A DNA stretch of 64,000 nucleotides from Pseudonocardia sp. N23 (GCF_002583555.1 NZ_BEGX01000004.1:62001-126000); one strand, 5' to 3'. Shown: positions 1-8,697, counted from the stretch's first letter. Program-made: numbers and translations. The notes: generated by a model from the letters alone, not told the origin.

Positions 1-814
1 GTCGGCGGACACCGACTACCACACGCGCGACCTGTTCGAGCACATCCGCGACGGTGAGCACCCGAGCTGGACGCTGCAGGTGCAGGTCATGCCCTACGCC
101 GACGCCGAGGCCTACCGGTTCAACCCGTTCGACCTGACGAAGGTCTGGCCGCACGCCGACTACCCGCTGCTCGAGGTGGGGCGGATGACGCTCGACCGCA
201 ACCCCACCGACAACCACACCGAGATCGAGCAGCTCGCGTTCCAGCCCAACAACCTCGTGCCCGGAGTCGGCCCCAGCCCCGACCGGATGCTGCTGGCCCG
301 GCTGTTCTCCTACTCCGACGCCCACCGGCACCGTCTCGGCGCGAACTACCAGCAGATCCCGGTGAACGCCCCCACCTGCCCGGTGCGCTCGTACTCCAAG
401 GACGGGGCGATGCGGATGCAGAAGGTCTCCGACCCGGTGTACGCGCCCAACTCCTACGGCGGCCCGGCCGCCGACACGTCCCAGCACGTCCCGACCTGGC
501 AGGCCGACGGCGCGATCATGCGCAGTGCCTACGTCGACCACGCCGAGGACGACGACTGGGGGCAGGCCGGCACGCTGGTGCGCGACGTCCTCGACGACTC
601 TCAGCGGGGCCGGCTCGTCGACAACATCGTGGGGCACCTGCTCAACGGGGTCAGCGAGCCGATCCTGCAGCGTGCCTTCGAGTACTGGCGCAAGGTCGAC
701 AAGGACCTCGGCGACGCGATCGCCGCCGGCGTCCGGGAGAAGGCCGACGAGACCGATCCCAAGGCCGCCGACCAGGGCAACGCGGCCCGGAGCTCCATGC
801 AGGCGAAGGCCTGA
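1..814 (+). CDS. Haem catalase, C-terminal part (runs off left edge)
   Basis: This is the C-terminal 270 or so residues of a monofunctional haem catalase, a cytoplasmic enzyme that disproportionates hydrogen peroxide. The reading frame is open from base 2. The segment with RLFSYSDAHRHRLG carries the family's proximal haem ligand Tyr (codon 311-313), and the preceding text (TLDRNPTDNHTEIEQLAF) matches the conserved heart of the family. The C-terminal helical region ends normally in AKA before a TGA. The start lies outside the window. An AhpD-like gene follows convergently only 4 bases downstream, which would fit a peroxide-defence neighbourhood. Assignment is secure; the clade cannot be judged from this part. 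Confidence 0.95.
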   Translation, partial: SADTDYHTRDLFEHIRDGEHPSWTLQVQVMPYADAEAYRFNPFDLTKVWPHADYPLLEVGRMTLDRNPTDNHTEIEQLAFQPNNLVPGVGPSPDRMLLARLFSYSDAHRHRLGANYQQIPVNAPTCPVRSYSKDGAMRMQKVSDPVYAPNSYGGPAADTSQHVPTWQADGAIMRSAYVDHAEDDDWGQAGTLVRDVLDDSQRGRLVDNIVGHLLNGVSEPILQRAFEYWRKVDKDLGDAIAAGVREKADETDPKAADQGNAARSSMQAKA

Positions 815-818
815 GTGG

Positions 819-1430
819 TCAGACCGCCCCGCGCAGGGCGGCGTGACGCTGCCTGAGCGCACCGTCCTTGTTGACGGGGTTCTGCGCCTCGTCCGGCTCC
901 ACACCCGCCGTCGTGGCGATGGAGTTCATCTCCGACACCATCGCCACGAGGTGGGCGAGCCGTACCTCGGCGGCGTCCACGGGGTGCTGGCCGCGCAGCA
1001 CGGCCAGCGTCTGGTCGACCCACAGGGTCTCGGCGTGCATGCCGGCGTCGTGGAGCACCTCACGCATCCGATCGGCCAGCTCGCGGGGTTCGAGGCCCAG
1101 CCAGCCGCGCAGGGTGCGTGCGTCGAGCGGGAACAGCCGGTCGCGGTCGCGCAGGTACAGCAGCTCGAGGGCGTAGCCGTGGCCGAACGCGCAGTAGATG
1201 CAGCCGTTGTGCAGCGAGACGACCAGCGCGGCGAGGTGCGTGCGGACCGGGCCGAGGACGTGCAGCGTCGTGAGATAACGGGGCATGTTGGCGGCGAACC
1301 AGCGCAGCGCACCACCGACGCCTTTGCGCGCGACGATGTGCGGCACCATGCGCGGGGCGAAGCCCCACATGAGGCGGCAACCCCACTGGAGAAGACCGGT
1401 GACAGCCCGGTCGACCACATGGCCGCCCAT
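819..1430 (-). CDS. AhpD-like / carboxymuconolactone decarboxylase family protein
   Basis: The 203-residue protein has an all-helical AhpD-like core with the redox motif C77-x-x-C80 followed by H84 (NGCIYCAFGH). Family members use this arrangement for alkylhydroperoxidase activity, and the residues match. The ATG at 1430 is chosen because AAGGAG lies six bases upstream. The N-terminal 60 residues include a Trp-rich amphipathic stretch with no clear signal peptide. It converges on the catalase gene, so a peroxide-related role is plausible. The true substrate is unknown, because many AhpD-like proteins are uncharacterised. Confidence 0.8.
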   Translation of the reverse strand: MGGHVVDRAVTGLLQWGCRLMWGFAPRMVPHIVARKGVGGALRWFAANMPRYLTTLHVLGPVRTHLAALVVSLHNGCIYCAFGHGYALELLYLRDRDRLFPLDARTLRGWLGLEPRELADRMREVLHDAGMHAETLWVDQTLAVLRGQHPVDAAEVRLAHLVAMVSEMNSIATTAGVEPDEAQNPVNKDGALRQRHAALRGAV

Positions 1431-1491
1431 GGTCAGCTCCTTGCTCTCAGTGAGTGAGAGATTACGCGCCGGACACCCGTCACGGTGGCCT

Positions 1492-1587
1492 TTCGGTCGA
1501 ACCGCATCTTCCGCGACACGGACAGTGCGCCGAACGGCCGTACTCGTTCGACCGAATGACAGCTGTCCGTCGACGACCGTTCGGCGC
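1492..1587. promoter_or_regulatory. Nested inverted repeats upstream of the AhpD-like gene
   Basis: The 227-base gap between the AhpD-like start and the IclR stop holds three interleaved inverted-repeat pairs. They are TTCGGTCGAAC (1492-1502) with GTTCGACCGAA (1546-1556), ACGGACAG (1518-1525) with CTGTCCGT (1563-1570), and GCGCCGAACGG (1527-1537) with CCGTTCGGCGC (1577-1587). They lie where the promoter of the AhpD-like gene should be. They could be operator pairs or alternative RNA stems; the sequence does not decide. Confidence 0.4.
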
Positions 1588-1657
1588 CGACCGTTGTCGG
1601 CCTCCCGATTGCGGCTTGCAGGCCCCCGCGAGGTGTGTCGCCCGGGCGTGCAGCGCC

Positions 1658-2425
1658 TCAGTCCAGCAGGTCGGAGACCTGGTCGGCGGCGGCGACGGTG
1701 AGGGCGCCGAGGCGGCCGGCGTCGGCGACATCGAAGCGGACCGTCGGGATCGACAGCGCGAAGGCGGCGACCGGTCGGCCCGCCGCGTCGGTGATCGCGG
1801 CGCCGATCGCGGCGACGTGCGGACGCCACCAGCTGGCGGCGTTGACGGCGTACCCGCGCTCGCGGGTGGCGGCGACCTCGGCGCGCAGGGCGTCGGCGTC
1901 GACGATGGTGGTGCCGGTGTGGCCGTCGAGCCCGGCGGCGATCACCGCCTCGACCTCGGCGTCTGGCAGCTTCGCGAGGATCGACAGCCCGCTGGCGGTG
2001 CCGTGCAGGGGCGCGATGGTGCCCAGCTCGACGTAGGTGCGCACGGTCTGGGTGCCGTCGCGGCGGGCGACGATGACGAGCGCGTTGTCGTCGCGCATCG
2101 CGAGGTGGACCGTCTCGTCGGTCTGCCGGGACAGCGCGCGCATCGCGGGGAGCGCCGCCTCCCGCATCCCGCCCTCCCCCGCGGCGCGCAGCCCGATGCC
2201 GATCGGTTTCGCGGTGAGCCCCCACCGGACCCGTTCGATGTCGACGACACGCAGCCAGCCCGCCTGCTGCAGGGTGGCGAGGTAGCGCTGGACCGAGCTC
2301 TTGGGCATGTCGGCGACCCGGGCGAGCTCGGAGACGCCGACGGGCTGGCGGCGCGCGACCTCCTCGAGGATGCGCAGGGTGCTCAGCGCGCTCTGGACGC
2401 CCGTCTCGCCTGCAGCACGTGACAT
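1658..2425 (-). CDS. IclR-family transcriptional regulator
   Basis: The 255-residue protein has an N-terminal winged helix (about residues 12-70, with VSELARVADMPKSSVQRYL as recognition region) and the C-terminal IclR effector-binding domain (about 80-250, with LGTIAPLHGTASG and a late region around RGYAVN). The ATG at 2425 has a GGAGGGG ribosome site; a longer reading would run into the divergent promoter. It is transcribed away from the CitE-PrpD-CaiB-ACAD-MaoC operon, with 98 bases between the starts. A perfect inverted repeat lies there, so it most likely controls that operon in response to a pathway acid. Confidence 0.9.
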   Translation of the reverse strand: MSRAAGETGVQSALSTLRILEEVARRQPVGVSELARVADMPKSSVQRYLATLQQAGWLRVVDIERVRWGLTAKPIGIGLRAAGEGGMREAALPAMRALSRQTDETVHLAMRDDNALVIVARRDGTQTVRTYVELGTIAPLHGTASGLSILAKLPDAEVEAVIAAGLDGHTGTTIVDADALRAEVAATRERGYAVNAASWWRPHVAAIGAAITDAAGRPVAAFALSIPTVRFDVADAGRLGALTVAAADQVSDLLD

Positions 2426-2487
2426 GAACCCCTCCCGCCTTGACGCCCCTCGGGCGCCGTGCCGACAATCGTACGCACAGCCGATAC

Positions 2488-2510
2488 GTCGTTCCAACAG
2501 CCGGAACGAC
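2488..2510. promoter_or_regulatory. Candidate IclR operator in divergent promoter
   Basis: A perfect inverted repeat, GTCGTTCC - 7 bases - GGAACGAC, sits directly before the AGGAAGGGG ribosome site of the CitE-like gene, between the divergent IclR gene and the operon. IclR proteins commonly bind such imperfect palindromes next to their own gene. Bound protein here would block the operon promoter or early elongation. The role is inferred from position and symmetry. Confidence 0.6.
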
Positions 2511-2523
2511 AGGAAGGGGCATC

Positions 2524-3384
2524 GTGACCCTCCGCCAGAGCTACCGGAGCGTCCTGTTCGTCCCGGCCGACCGCACCGACAGGGTGCTGTCCGCCCCGTC
2601 CCGCGGTGCCGACGCGATCGTCGCCGACCTCGAGGACGCCGTCGCCCCCGACTCGAAGGCCGGGGCCCGCGCCTCGCTGGCAGAGCTGCTGGTCGCGGGG
2701 CGCGTCACCGGCAGCGTGATGGTCCGGGTCAACGCCGCGGGCACCCCGTACATCGTCGACGACGTCGCCGCGCTCGCCCCGGCGTTCGGGTCGCTGGACG
2801 CGGTGGTGCTGCCCATGTCCTCCCCCGACGGCGTCGCGGAGCTGCACCGGCTGCTGGCCGAGCACGACGCCCCCGAGGACCTCGCGATCGTCGCGATCGC
2901 GGAGACCGCCACCGGAATCCTCGACGCCCGCGCCACGGCCGCCGCCTCGCCCCGGGTGACGACGCTGCTGTTCGGCCCCGCCGACCTGTCCGCGGAGCTG
3001 GGCGTCACCGTCACCGCGGAGGGCACCGAGCTCGCGCACGCCCGGGCGCACCTCGTCCTGGCGTCGGCCGCCGCCGGCCTGCTGCCGCCGATCGACGGCC
3101 CGTACCTCAACGTCGACGACGCGGCGGGGCTGGTGTGCTCGGTCCGGGTCGCCCGCACGCTGGGCTTCGGGGGCAAGGCCGCGATCCACCCGGCGCAGCT
3201 GCCCGCCGTGCACGCGGAGTTCGCCCCGGACGCGGCGACACTGCGGTGGGCCCGCGAGGTCGTCGCCGCCGCGGAGGCGGCCGCCGCGGCCGGGTCGGGG
3301 GTGGCCCGGCTGGCCGACGGCACGTTCGTCGACGAGCCCATCACCCGCCGCGCCCGGGCGCTGCTGGCCGGAGCGGCGTCGTGA
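2524..3384 (+). CDS. CitE/HpcH-type CoA-ester lyase
   Basis: The 286-residue protein belongs to the HpcH/HpaI aldolase superfamily, CitE branch (citryl/malyl/methylmalyl/citramalyl-CoA lyases, Mg2+-dependent retro-Claisen cleavage). Visible marks are RSVLFVPADR at the N-terminus, the metal-binding region VADLEDAV, AETATGIL in mid-protein and GGKAAIHPAQL near the end. The GTG at 2524 has AGGAAGGGG five bases upstream. It is first in an operon whose next gene overlaps it by four bases (GTGA). With the MaoC hydratase at the operon's end, a malyl-CoA-type substrate is the best guess. Stand-alone CitE proteins are functionally diverse, so the substrate is not certain. Confidence 0.85.
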   Translation: MTLRQSYRSVLFVPADRTDRVLSAPSRGADAIVADLEDAVAPDSKAGARASLAELLVAGRVTGSVMVRVNAAGTPYIVDDVAALAPAFGSLDAVVLPMSSPDGVAELHRLLAEHDAPEDLAIVAIAETATGILDARATAAASPRVTTLLFGPADLSAELGVTVTAEGTELAHARAHLVLASAAAGLLPPIDGPYLNVDDAAGLVCSVRVARTLGFGGKAAIHPAQLPAVHAEFAPDAATLRWAREVVAAAEAAAAAGSGVARLADGTFVDEPITRRARALLAGAAS

Positions 3385-4718
3385 GCGCCCGGCTGACGCC
3401 CGCGCTCGCGGAGTTCGTCGCCGACCCGGCGCGGCACGCGACCGACGAGATCGCCGCACTCGCGACGGCGGCGGTGCTGGACACGGTCGGCTGCGCGCTG
3501 GCGGCGACGTCGGAGCCCGCGGTGACGCGGCTGCTCGACGCGCTGGGCCCGCTGCCCGGCGGACCGTGCCGGGTGCTCGGCGCGAAGGACACCCGCACCG
3601 ACGAGCGCACCGCCGCCCTGGTCAACGGCACCGCGGGGCACGCCCTGGACTTCGACGACGTCGACGACGCGCTCACCGGACATCCGAGCACCGTGCTGGT
3701 GCCGGCGCTGCTGGCGGTCGCGGAGTCGGTGGGCGCGTCGGGGCCCGACGTGGTGGAGGCCTACTGGCGCGGGCTCGTCGTCGAGCGGGCACTCGCGGCG
3801 GGGCTGGGCATCGGCCCGCACTATGCGCGCGGCTGGCACTCGACGGCCACGCTCGGGGTGCCGGGGGCAGCCGCGGTCGCCGCGGTGCTGCTGGGTCTCG
3901 ACGCCGCGACGACCCGGCACGCGCTGGGGATCGCGGCGTCACGGGCGGCGGGGAGCCGTCGCAACTTCGGGTCGATGACCAAGCCGCTGCACGCCGGTAC
4001 CGCCGCCGCGGACGGGGTGTTCGCCGCCCGGCTCGCGGCCGCCGGGTTCACCGCCGACGCCGACCAGCTCGACAGCCCGCTGGGCTACCTCGCGCTGTTC
4101 TCCGACCAGCCGGACCTCACGGCCGCCGCGGACCGCGCGCTGGGGGTGCTCGCCGATCCCGGGCCCGCAGCCGTCAACGTCAAGCTGCACGCCTGCTGCT
4201 ACGCCACCCACGCTCCGGCCGACGCGGCGTTGGACCTCGTCGCCGCGGGCGTGCGCGCCGAGGACGTCGAGAGCGTCGCGGTGCGGGTACCCCCCGGTGG
4301 GCTGCGACCCCTCATCACGCGGCCGCCGGCGACGGAGCTGGAGGGCAAGTTCTCGATGGGCTACGTCGTCGCCGCCTGCCTGTCCGACGGGGAGCTGCGG
4401 CTGTCGTCGTTCACCGACGAGGCCGTCACCCGCGCGGGCGTCGCCGACCTCGCAGCGCGGGTGACGTCGGCGGAGTCGTTGCCGCCCAGCGGTTCCGGCG
4501 ACGGCCTGGAGTTCAGCGCGGAGGTCGTCGTCCGCACCAGGGACGGGGCGGCGCACACTTCGCACTGCCCCGCGCCGCGCGGGCACGCGACCCGGCCGGC
4601 GGGGACCGGCGCGGTGCGCGCCAAGTTCGACGACTGCCTCGCCCGCGGCGGCCACGCCGCCGACGCGGACGCGGTGTGGGACAGCCTGTCCGACCTCGCC
4701 CGGGCAGGCGTGCGATGA
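3381..4718 (+). CDS. MmgE/PrpD family protein
   Basis: The 445-residue protein matches the MmgE/PrpD fold, which includes 2-methylcitrate dehydratase and cis-aconitate decarboxylase. Typical text includes TVGCALA near residue 35, GHALDFDDVDD with a nearby GHPS, the WHSTAT region and MTKPLHAG near residue 200. The GTG start overlaps the CitE stop and its own stop overlaps the CoA-transferase start (ATGA), so all three are translationally coupled. In this context it may dehydrate, isomerise or decarboxylate a tri- or dicarboxylic acid before or after CoA activation. The specific reaction cannot be read from the family. Confidence 0.85.
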   Translation: MSARLTPALAEFVADPARHATDEIAALATAAVLDTVGCALAATSEPAVTRLLDALGPLPGGPCRVLGAKDTRTDERTAALVNGTAGHALDFDDVDDALTGHPSTVLVPALLAVAESVGASGPDVVEAYWRGLVVERALAAGLGIGPHYARGWHSTATLGVPGAAAVAAVLLGLDAATTRHALGIAASRAAGSRRNFGSMTKPLHAGTAAADGVFAARLAAAGFTADADQLDSPLGYLALFSDQPDLTAAADRALGVLADPGPAAVNVKLHACCYATHAPADAALDLVAAGVRAEDVESVAVRVPPGGLRPLITRPPATELEGKFSMGYVVAACLSDGELRLSSFTDEAVTRAGVADLAARVTSAESLPPSGSGDGLEFSAEVVVRTRDGAAHTSHCPAPRGHATRPAGTGAVRAKFDDCLARGGHAADADAVWDSLSDLARAGVR

Positions 4719-5905
4719 CGGTCCGCCCGCTCGCGGGGGTCACCGTCGTGACGGTGGAGCAGGCCGTCGCGGCCCCGTTCGCCACGCGCCACCTCGCCGA
4801 CCTCGGCGCCCGCGTCGTGAAGATCGAGCGGCCCGGCGGCGGCGACTTCGCCCGGGCCTACGACCGCACCGTGAACGGCACGTCAAGCGTGTTCCTGTGG
4901 CTCAACCGCGGCAAGGAGTCGGTGACGCTCGACCTCAAGTCGGCCGAGGGCCAGGACGTCCTGGAGCGGCTGCTCGCCGACGCCGACGTGTTCGTGCAGA
5001 ACCTCGCACCCGCCGCGGCGGTGCGGGCCGGCCTCGACACCGCGGCGGTGCAGGTGCGGCACCCGCACGTCGTCGCGTGCGGGCTGAGCGGCTACGGCAC
5101 GGGCGGGCCGATGCGTGACGCCAAGGCCTACGACCTGCTCGTCCAGGGCGAGACGGGGATGATCTCGGTCAACGGCTCGCCGGAGGAGATGGCCAAGGTC
5201 GGCATCTCGATCGCCGACATCTCCGCCGGCATGTACGCCTACTCCGGCATCCTCGCCGCGCTGGTGCACCGCGACCGCACCGGTGTGGCGCTGCCCGTCG
5301 ACGTCGCACTGTTCGACTCGCTCTCGGAGTGGCTCTCCTATCCCCTGTACTACGCGATGTACGGCGGGACGACGCCGCCGCGGATGGGCACCACCCACCC
5401 GACGATCGCCCCCTACGGTGCGTTCACCTCCGCCGACGGCACACCCGTCCTCGTCGCGGTGCAGAACGACCGGGAGTGGCGACGGCTGTGCGAGATCGTG
5501 CTGGGCGACCCCGCCGTCGCCGACGACCCGCGGTTCGCGAGCAACCACGACCGCATCGGCAACCGCTCCGAGCTCGACGCCCTGATCGGCGCCCGGTTCG
5601 CCGCGCTGCCCACGGCAGACGCGCAGGCCTTGCTGGACAAGGCCGGCATCGCGCAGTCACGGCTCAACGACCTCGCCGACCTGCCGGCGCACCCACAGCT
5701 GGTGGAGCGCGACCGCTGGGTCGACACCGAGACCCCGACGGGCCCGGCCCGCACGCTGTTCCCGCCCGGCCTGCCCGGCCGGACCGACGAGCGGCCCGAC
5801 CTCGGGTCCGTCCCCGCCCTCGGCGCGCACACCGACGCCGTACTCGCCCGCCTGGGCCACACCCCCGACGAGATCGCGGCGCTGCGCGACCGCGGCATCG
5901 TCTGA
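4715..5905 (+). CDS. Class III (CaiB/BaiF) CoA-transferase
   Basis: The 396-residue protein is a family III CoA-transferase, which moves CoA between carboxylic acids through an enzyme-bound anhydride. It starts with LAGVTVVTVEQAVAAPFATR, has the KIERPGGGDFAR and NRGKESVTLDL motifs, and has a conserved Asp in the LVQGETG/YDLL region near residue 140. Length is normal for the family. It overlaps the PrpD gene by four bases and is followed 29 bases later by an acyl-CoA dehydrogenase. It presumably activates the pathway's dicarboxylic acid. Confidence 0.9.
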   Translation: MTVRPLAGVTVVTVEQAVAAPFATRHLADLGARVVKIERPGGGDFARAYDRTVNGTSSVFLWLNRGKESVTLDLKSAEGQDVLERLLADADVFVQNLAPAAAVRAGLDTAAVQVRHPHVVACGLSGYGTGGPMRDAKAYDLLVQGETGMISVNGSPEEMAKVGISIADISAGMYAYSGILAALVHRDRTGVALPVDVALFDSLSEWLSYPLYYAMYGGTTPPRMGTTHPTIAPYGAFTSADGTPVLVAVQNDREWRRLCEIVLGDPAVADDPRFASNHDRIGNRSELDALIGARFAALPTADAQALLDKAGIAQSRLNDLADLPAHPQLVERDRWVDTETPTGPARTLFPPGLPGRTDERPDLGSVPALGAHTDAVLARLGHTPDEIAALRDRGIV

Positions 5906-5934
5906 CGATCTCACCGGAAGGGAACCCGACCCCC

Positions 5935-7107
5935 ATGACTGCCACCGACATCCTGACCACCGAGAGCGAGGTCCGCCGGGACCTGCGCGAGCTCATCGAC
6001 CGCGTCTGCCGCGACCACCCCGACGCCTACTGGCGCGAGCTGGAGGAGACGCACTCCTACCCGGAGGCGTTCGTCGACGCGCTCACCGGCACCGGGGTGC
6101 TGGGCGCGCTCATCCCCGAGGAGTACGGCGGCCTGGGCCTCGGCCTGGGCGACGCGACGGTGATCGTCGAGCAGATCAACCGCAACGGCGGCAACTCCGC
6201 CGCGGTCCACGCCCAGCTCTACACGATGGGCGCGGTGCTGCGGCACGGCAGCGCCGAGCAGCGCGAGCAGTACCTGCCGGGCATCGCCAGCGGCGCGATC
6301 CGGTTGCAGGCCTTCGGTGTCACCGAGCCCGGCGCCGGCACCGACACCACCAGGATCCGGACGTTCGCGCGCCGCGACGGCGACTCCTACGTCGTCAACG
6401 GGCAGAAGGTGTGGACCTCCCGGGTCCAGCACTCCGACCTGATGCTGCTGCTCGCCCGCACCACCCCGCTCGACAAGGTGGCCAAGAAGTCCGACGGCAT
6501 GTCGATGTTCCTGATCGACATGCGTGAGGTCGAGGGCATCACCGTCAAGCCCATCCGCGCCATGGTCAACCACGAGACCAACGAGGTGTTCTTCGACGAC
6601 GCCCGCATCCCCGCGAGCTCGCTGGTCGGCGAGGAGGGCAAGGGCTTCCGCTACATCCTCGACGGGATGAACGCCGAGCGGATCCTCATCGCCGCGGAGT
6701 GCATCGGCGACGGCCGCTGGTTCGTCGAGCGGGCGTCGAAGTACGCGACCGACCGCGTCGTGTTCGACCGGCCCATCGGCCAGAACCAGGGCATCCAGTT
6801 CCCCATTGCCCGCGCCCACGTCCACGTGGAGGCCGCCGACCTGATGCGCTGGAAGGCCGCCGACCTCTTCGACGCCGGGCAGCCCTGCGGCGCCGAGGCC
6901 AACATGGCGAAGCTGCTGGGCGCCGACGCCTCGTGGGAGGCCGCCAACGCCGCCCTGCAGACCCACGGCGGGTTCGGCATGGCCACCGAGTACGACATCG
7001 AGCGCAAGTTCCGCGAGACCCGGCTGTACCAGATCGCGCCGATCTCGACGAACCTCATCCTCGCCCACATCGGCCAGCACGTGCTGGGCATGCCGCGCTC
7101 GTTCTGA
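5935..7107 (+). CDS. Acyl-CoA dehydrogenase
   Basis: The 390-residue FAD protein has the complete acyl-CoA dehydrogenase plan: N-terminal helical domain, FAD segment FGVTEPGAGTDTTRI around residue 130, NGQKVWTS, and a C-terminal helical domain ending HIGQHVLGMPRSF. The usual catalytic Glu of the YEGT motif is not there; the corresponding text is LYQIAP. The conserved Glu in GMNAERIL could serve instead, as in isovaleryl-CoA-dehydrogenase-type enzymes. A GGAAGGGAAC ribosome site precedes the ATG. Its place between CoA-transferase and MaoC hydratase fits alpha,beta-desaturation of a branched or dicarboxylic acyl-CoA. Confidence 0.9.
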   Translation: MTATDILTTESEVRRDLRELIDRVCRDHPDAYWRELEETHSYPEAFVDALTGTGVLGALIPEEYGGLGLGLGDATVIVEQINRNGGNSAAVHAQLYTMGAVLRHGSAEQREQYLPGIASGAIRLQAFGVTEPGAGTDTTRIRTFARRDGDSYVVNGQKVWTSRVQHSDLMLLLARTTPLDKVAKKSDGMSMFLIDMREVEGITVKPIRAMVNHETNEVFFDDARIPASSLVGEEGKGFRYILDGMNAERILIAAECIGDGRWFVERASKYATDRVVFDRPIGQNQGIQFPIARAHVHVEAADLMRWKAADLFDAGQPCGAEANMAKLLGADASWEAANAALQTHGGFGMATEYDIERKFRETRLYQIAPISTNLILAHIGQHVLGMPRSF

Positions 7108-7140
7108 TCCGTTCCCACACCCCGCAGGAGGACTCTCCCC

Positions 7141-7650
7141 GTGACCGTGCACCACACCTCGACCGGCCACTTCTTCGAGGACTTCGTCGCAGGCGACGTC
7201 TACGAGCACGGCGTCGGCCGCACCATCACCACGACCGACAACATCTGGTTCACCCTCCTCACCCAGAACACCGCGGCCGCCCACCTCGACCACCACTTCG
7301 CCGCGCAGACCGAGTTCGGCAAGCCGCTGGTCAACTCGACGCTGACGTTCGCGCTGGTCAACGGGCAGAGCGTGCGCGACATCTCGCACAACGTCATCGC
7401 CAACCTCGGTTGGGACGACGTCAAGATCCCCAACCCGGTGTTCGAGGGCGACACCGTCTACTCGCGCACCGAGATCGTCGAGAAGCGGGAGTCGAGGTCG
7501 CGGCCGCACGCCGGTCTGCTCACCGTCCGCACCGAGGGCTTCAACCAGGACGGCACGACGATCATGACCTTCCGGCGGACCGTCATGGTCTACAAGAAGG
7601 GCCACCGCCCGGGCACCGCCGGCGACGCGGGCTCCGACGCCACCTCATGA
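7141..7650 (+). CDS. MaoC-like enoyl-CoA hydratase (mesaconyl-CoA hydratase type)
   Basis: The 169-residue hot-dog-fold protein has the sequence FTLLTQNTAAAHLDHHFA, in which the usual D-x-N-P-x-H hydratase motif is altered to N-x-x-x-x-H. This is characteristic of the sub-group containing mesaconyl-CoA hydratase. It also has GKPLVNSTLT and the late RRTVMVYKKG. The GTG at 7141 follows an AGGAGG at 7126-7131. It is the last gene of the operon. With the CitE-type lyase at the other end it would allow enoyl-CoA hydration then retro-Claisen cleavage, for example mesaconyl-CoA to methylmalyl-CoA to glyoxylate plus propionyl-CoA. That order is inference. Confidence 0.8.
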   Translation: MTVHHTSTGHFFEDFVAGDVYEHGVGRTITTTDNIWFTLLTQNTAAAHLDHHFAAQTEFGKPLVNSTLTFALVNGQSVRDISHNVIANLGWDDVKIPNPVFEGDTVYSRTEIVEKRESRSRPHAGLLTVRTEGFNQDGTTIMTFRRTVMVYKKGHRPGTAGDAGSDATS

Positions 7651-7653
7651 CCT

Positions 7654-7743
7654 GTGAGCGGCGATGGTCGCCATGGCGACCGTTGCCATTCACGACCCCG
7701 CCCGTCACACCTTCCCGGCATCCTCGCGACCATCGCCACTCAC
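7654..7743. repeat. Dispersed palindromic repeat, copy 1
   Basis: Between the convergent MaoC and DUF2236 genes lies a hairpin made of GTGAGCGGCGATGGTCGCC (7654-7672) and a 15/19-matching inverse arm (7675-7693). A third arm, GCGACCATCGCCACTCAC, follows at 7726-7743. The same arm sequence recurs at 27.85-28.01 kb. It could act as a bidirectional terminator here, but recurrence at an unrelated site marks it as a dispersed intergenic element. Confidence 0.65.
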
Positions 7744-7761
7744 GGGGCGGCGGCCTGCCTT

Positions 7762-8571
7762 TCAAGCGCCGCCGGCCGCCTTCACCAGCCGACGTGCCTC
7801 GCGGATCTCGGGCGGGGCGGGGATGTCGGGCAGCAGCCGCGTCGCGGTGCGGACCGCGCGCAGGGTCGCGGCCGTCGCGAGGTCGGTGGTCGGCAGCCCG
7901 GGCAGGCCGTAGAGGCGGCGTGCCCAGCGCGGCAGGGTCGCGACGGCGAGCGTGGACACCGTCGAGATCGCGGTCTTGGTCCAGCGCGGCGCCTCCCCCC
8001 TCGGTGCCAGCAGGTTCGCGACGCCGCGCGTCGCCTCCTCGGTGAGCCGCAGCGTCGGGCGCACGGACGCGAAGTAGTCGGCGAGCTCGGCGCGCGTACG
8101 CGGCACCGACACCGGGTCGACGCCGATCACCTCGGCGGCCCGCACGCTCTCGGCGACGTAGTCGTCGGCCTCGGCGGGATCGAGGATGCCCGAGCGTCGG
8201 GCGATGTCGACGTAGGAGTCGATCTCCGCGCAGTGCACCCACAGCAGGCCCGCGGGCGCGTCGACCCGGAACCGGCGCCCGGTGTCGGGGTCGACCGCGG
8301 TCAGCGACGAGTGCAGCCGCCGCACCCTGGACGCCGCCGCCTCGACCTCGGCGCGGCTGCCGAACGTGCGGGTGCCGACGAACTCGACGGTCCGCTGGAA
8401 CCGCGGGTAGGCCTTCTTGGGGTCGAACAGGGCGGAGTTCTGCCAGGTCGCGCGCATGACGTCGGGCTGGAGCGACTGCAGCAGCAGCGCTCGCATCCCG
8501 GCGATCCACATGACCGGTTCCAGGTGCACCCGCCACGTCACCGACGTGGGGCCGAACAGGCCGTGGTCCAT
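7762..8571 (-). CDS. DUF2236 (MpaB-like oxygenase family) protein
   Basis: The 269-residue protein resembles the DUF2236/ER-bound oxygenase MpaB family, related to latex-clearing protein, which is thought to bind haem. Recognisable text includes [20 protein letters not shown], a [12 protein letters not shown] segment near the middle and [13 protein letters not shown]. An alternative ATG twelve bases upstream (8583) lies against the GGAGG and seems too close, but it cannot be excluded. It is divergent from the Clp ATPase gene. Substrate unknown. Confidence 0.75.
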   Translation of the reverse strand: MDHGLFGPTSVTWRVHLEPVMWIAGMRALLLQSLQPDVMRATWQNSALFDPKKAYPRFQRTVEFVGTRTFGSRAEVEAAASRVRRLHSSLTAVDPDTGRRFRVDAPAGLLWVHCAEIDSYVDIARRSGILDPAEADDYVAESVRAAEVIGVDPVSVPRTRAELADYFASVRPTLRLTEEATRGVANLLAPRGEAPRWTKTAISTVSTLAVATLPRWARRLYGLPGLPTTDLATAATLRAVRTATRLLPDIPAPPEIREARRLVKAAGGA

Positions 8572-8658
8572 ACGATCCAGCATGCCTCCAGGACACCATC
8601 CCGCGCCCACGACGGCGACCCGAGTTCGCGCCGCATCCTGCGGCGGCTGGCTCCTGGG

Positions 8659-8697
8659 GCGACTTCTGCGGGCGACTCCTGCGGGCGACTTCTGCGG
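8659..8697. repeat. Three tandem 13-base repeats
   Basis: The unit GCGACTTCTGCGG occurs three times head to tail (8659, 8672, 8685; the middle copy differs by one base) in the divergent promoter region between the DUF2236 and Clp genes. The repeats could be binding sites for a regulator or simple slippage products. Confidence 0.5.

Noticed and set aside
1431-2522. Upstream extension of the AhpD-like frame through the IclR region (567 codons)
   Set aside because: The added part is Arg/Ala-rich antisense of IclR, and a good ribosome site stands before the ATG at 1430.
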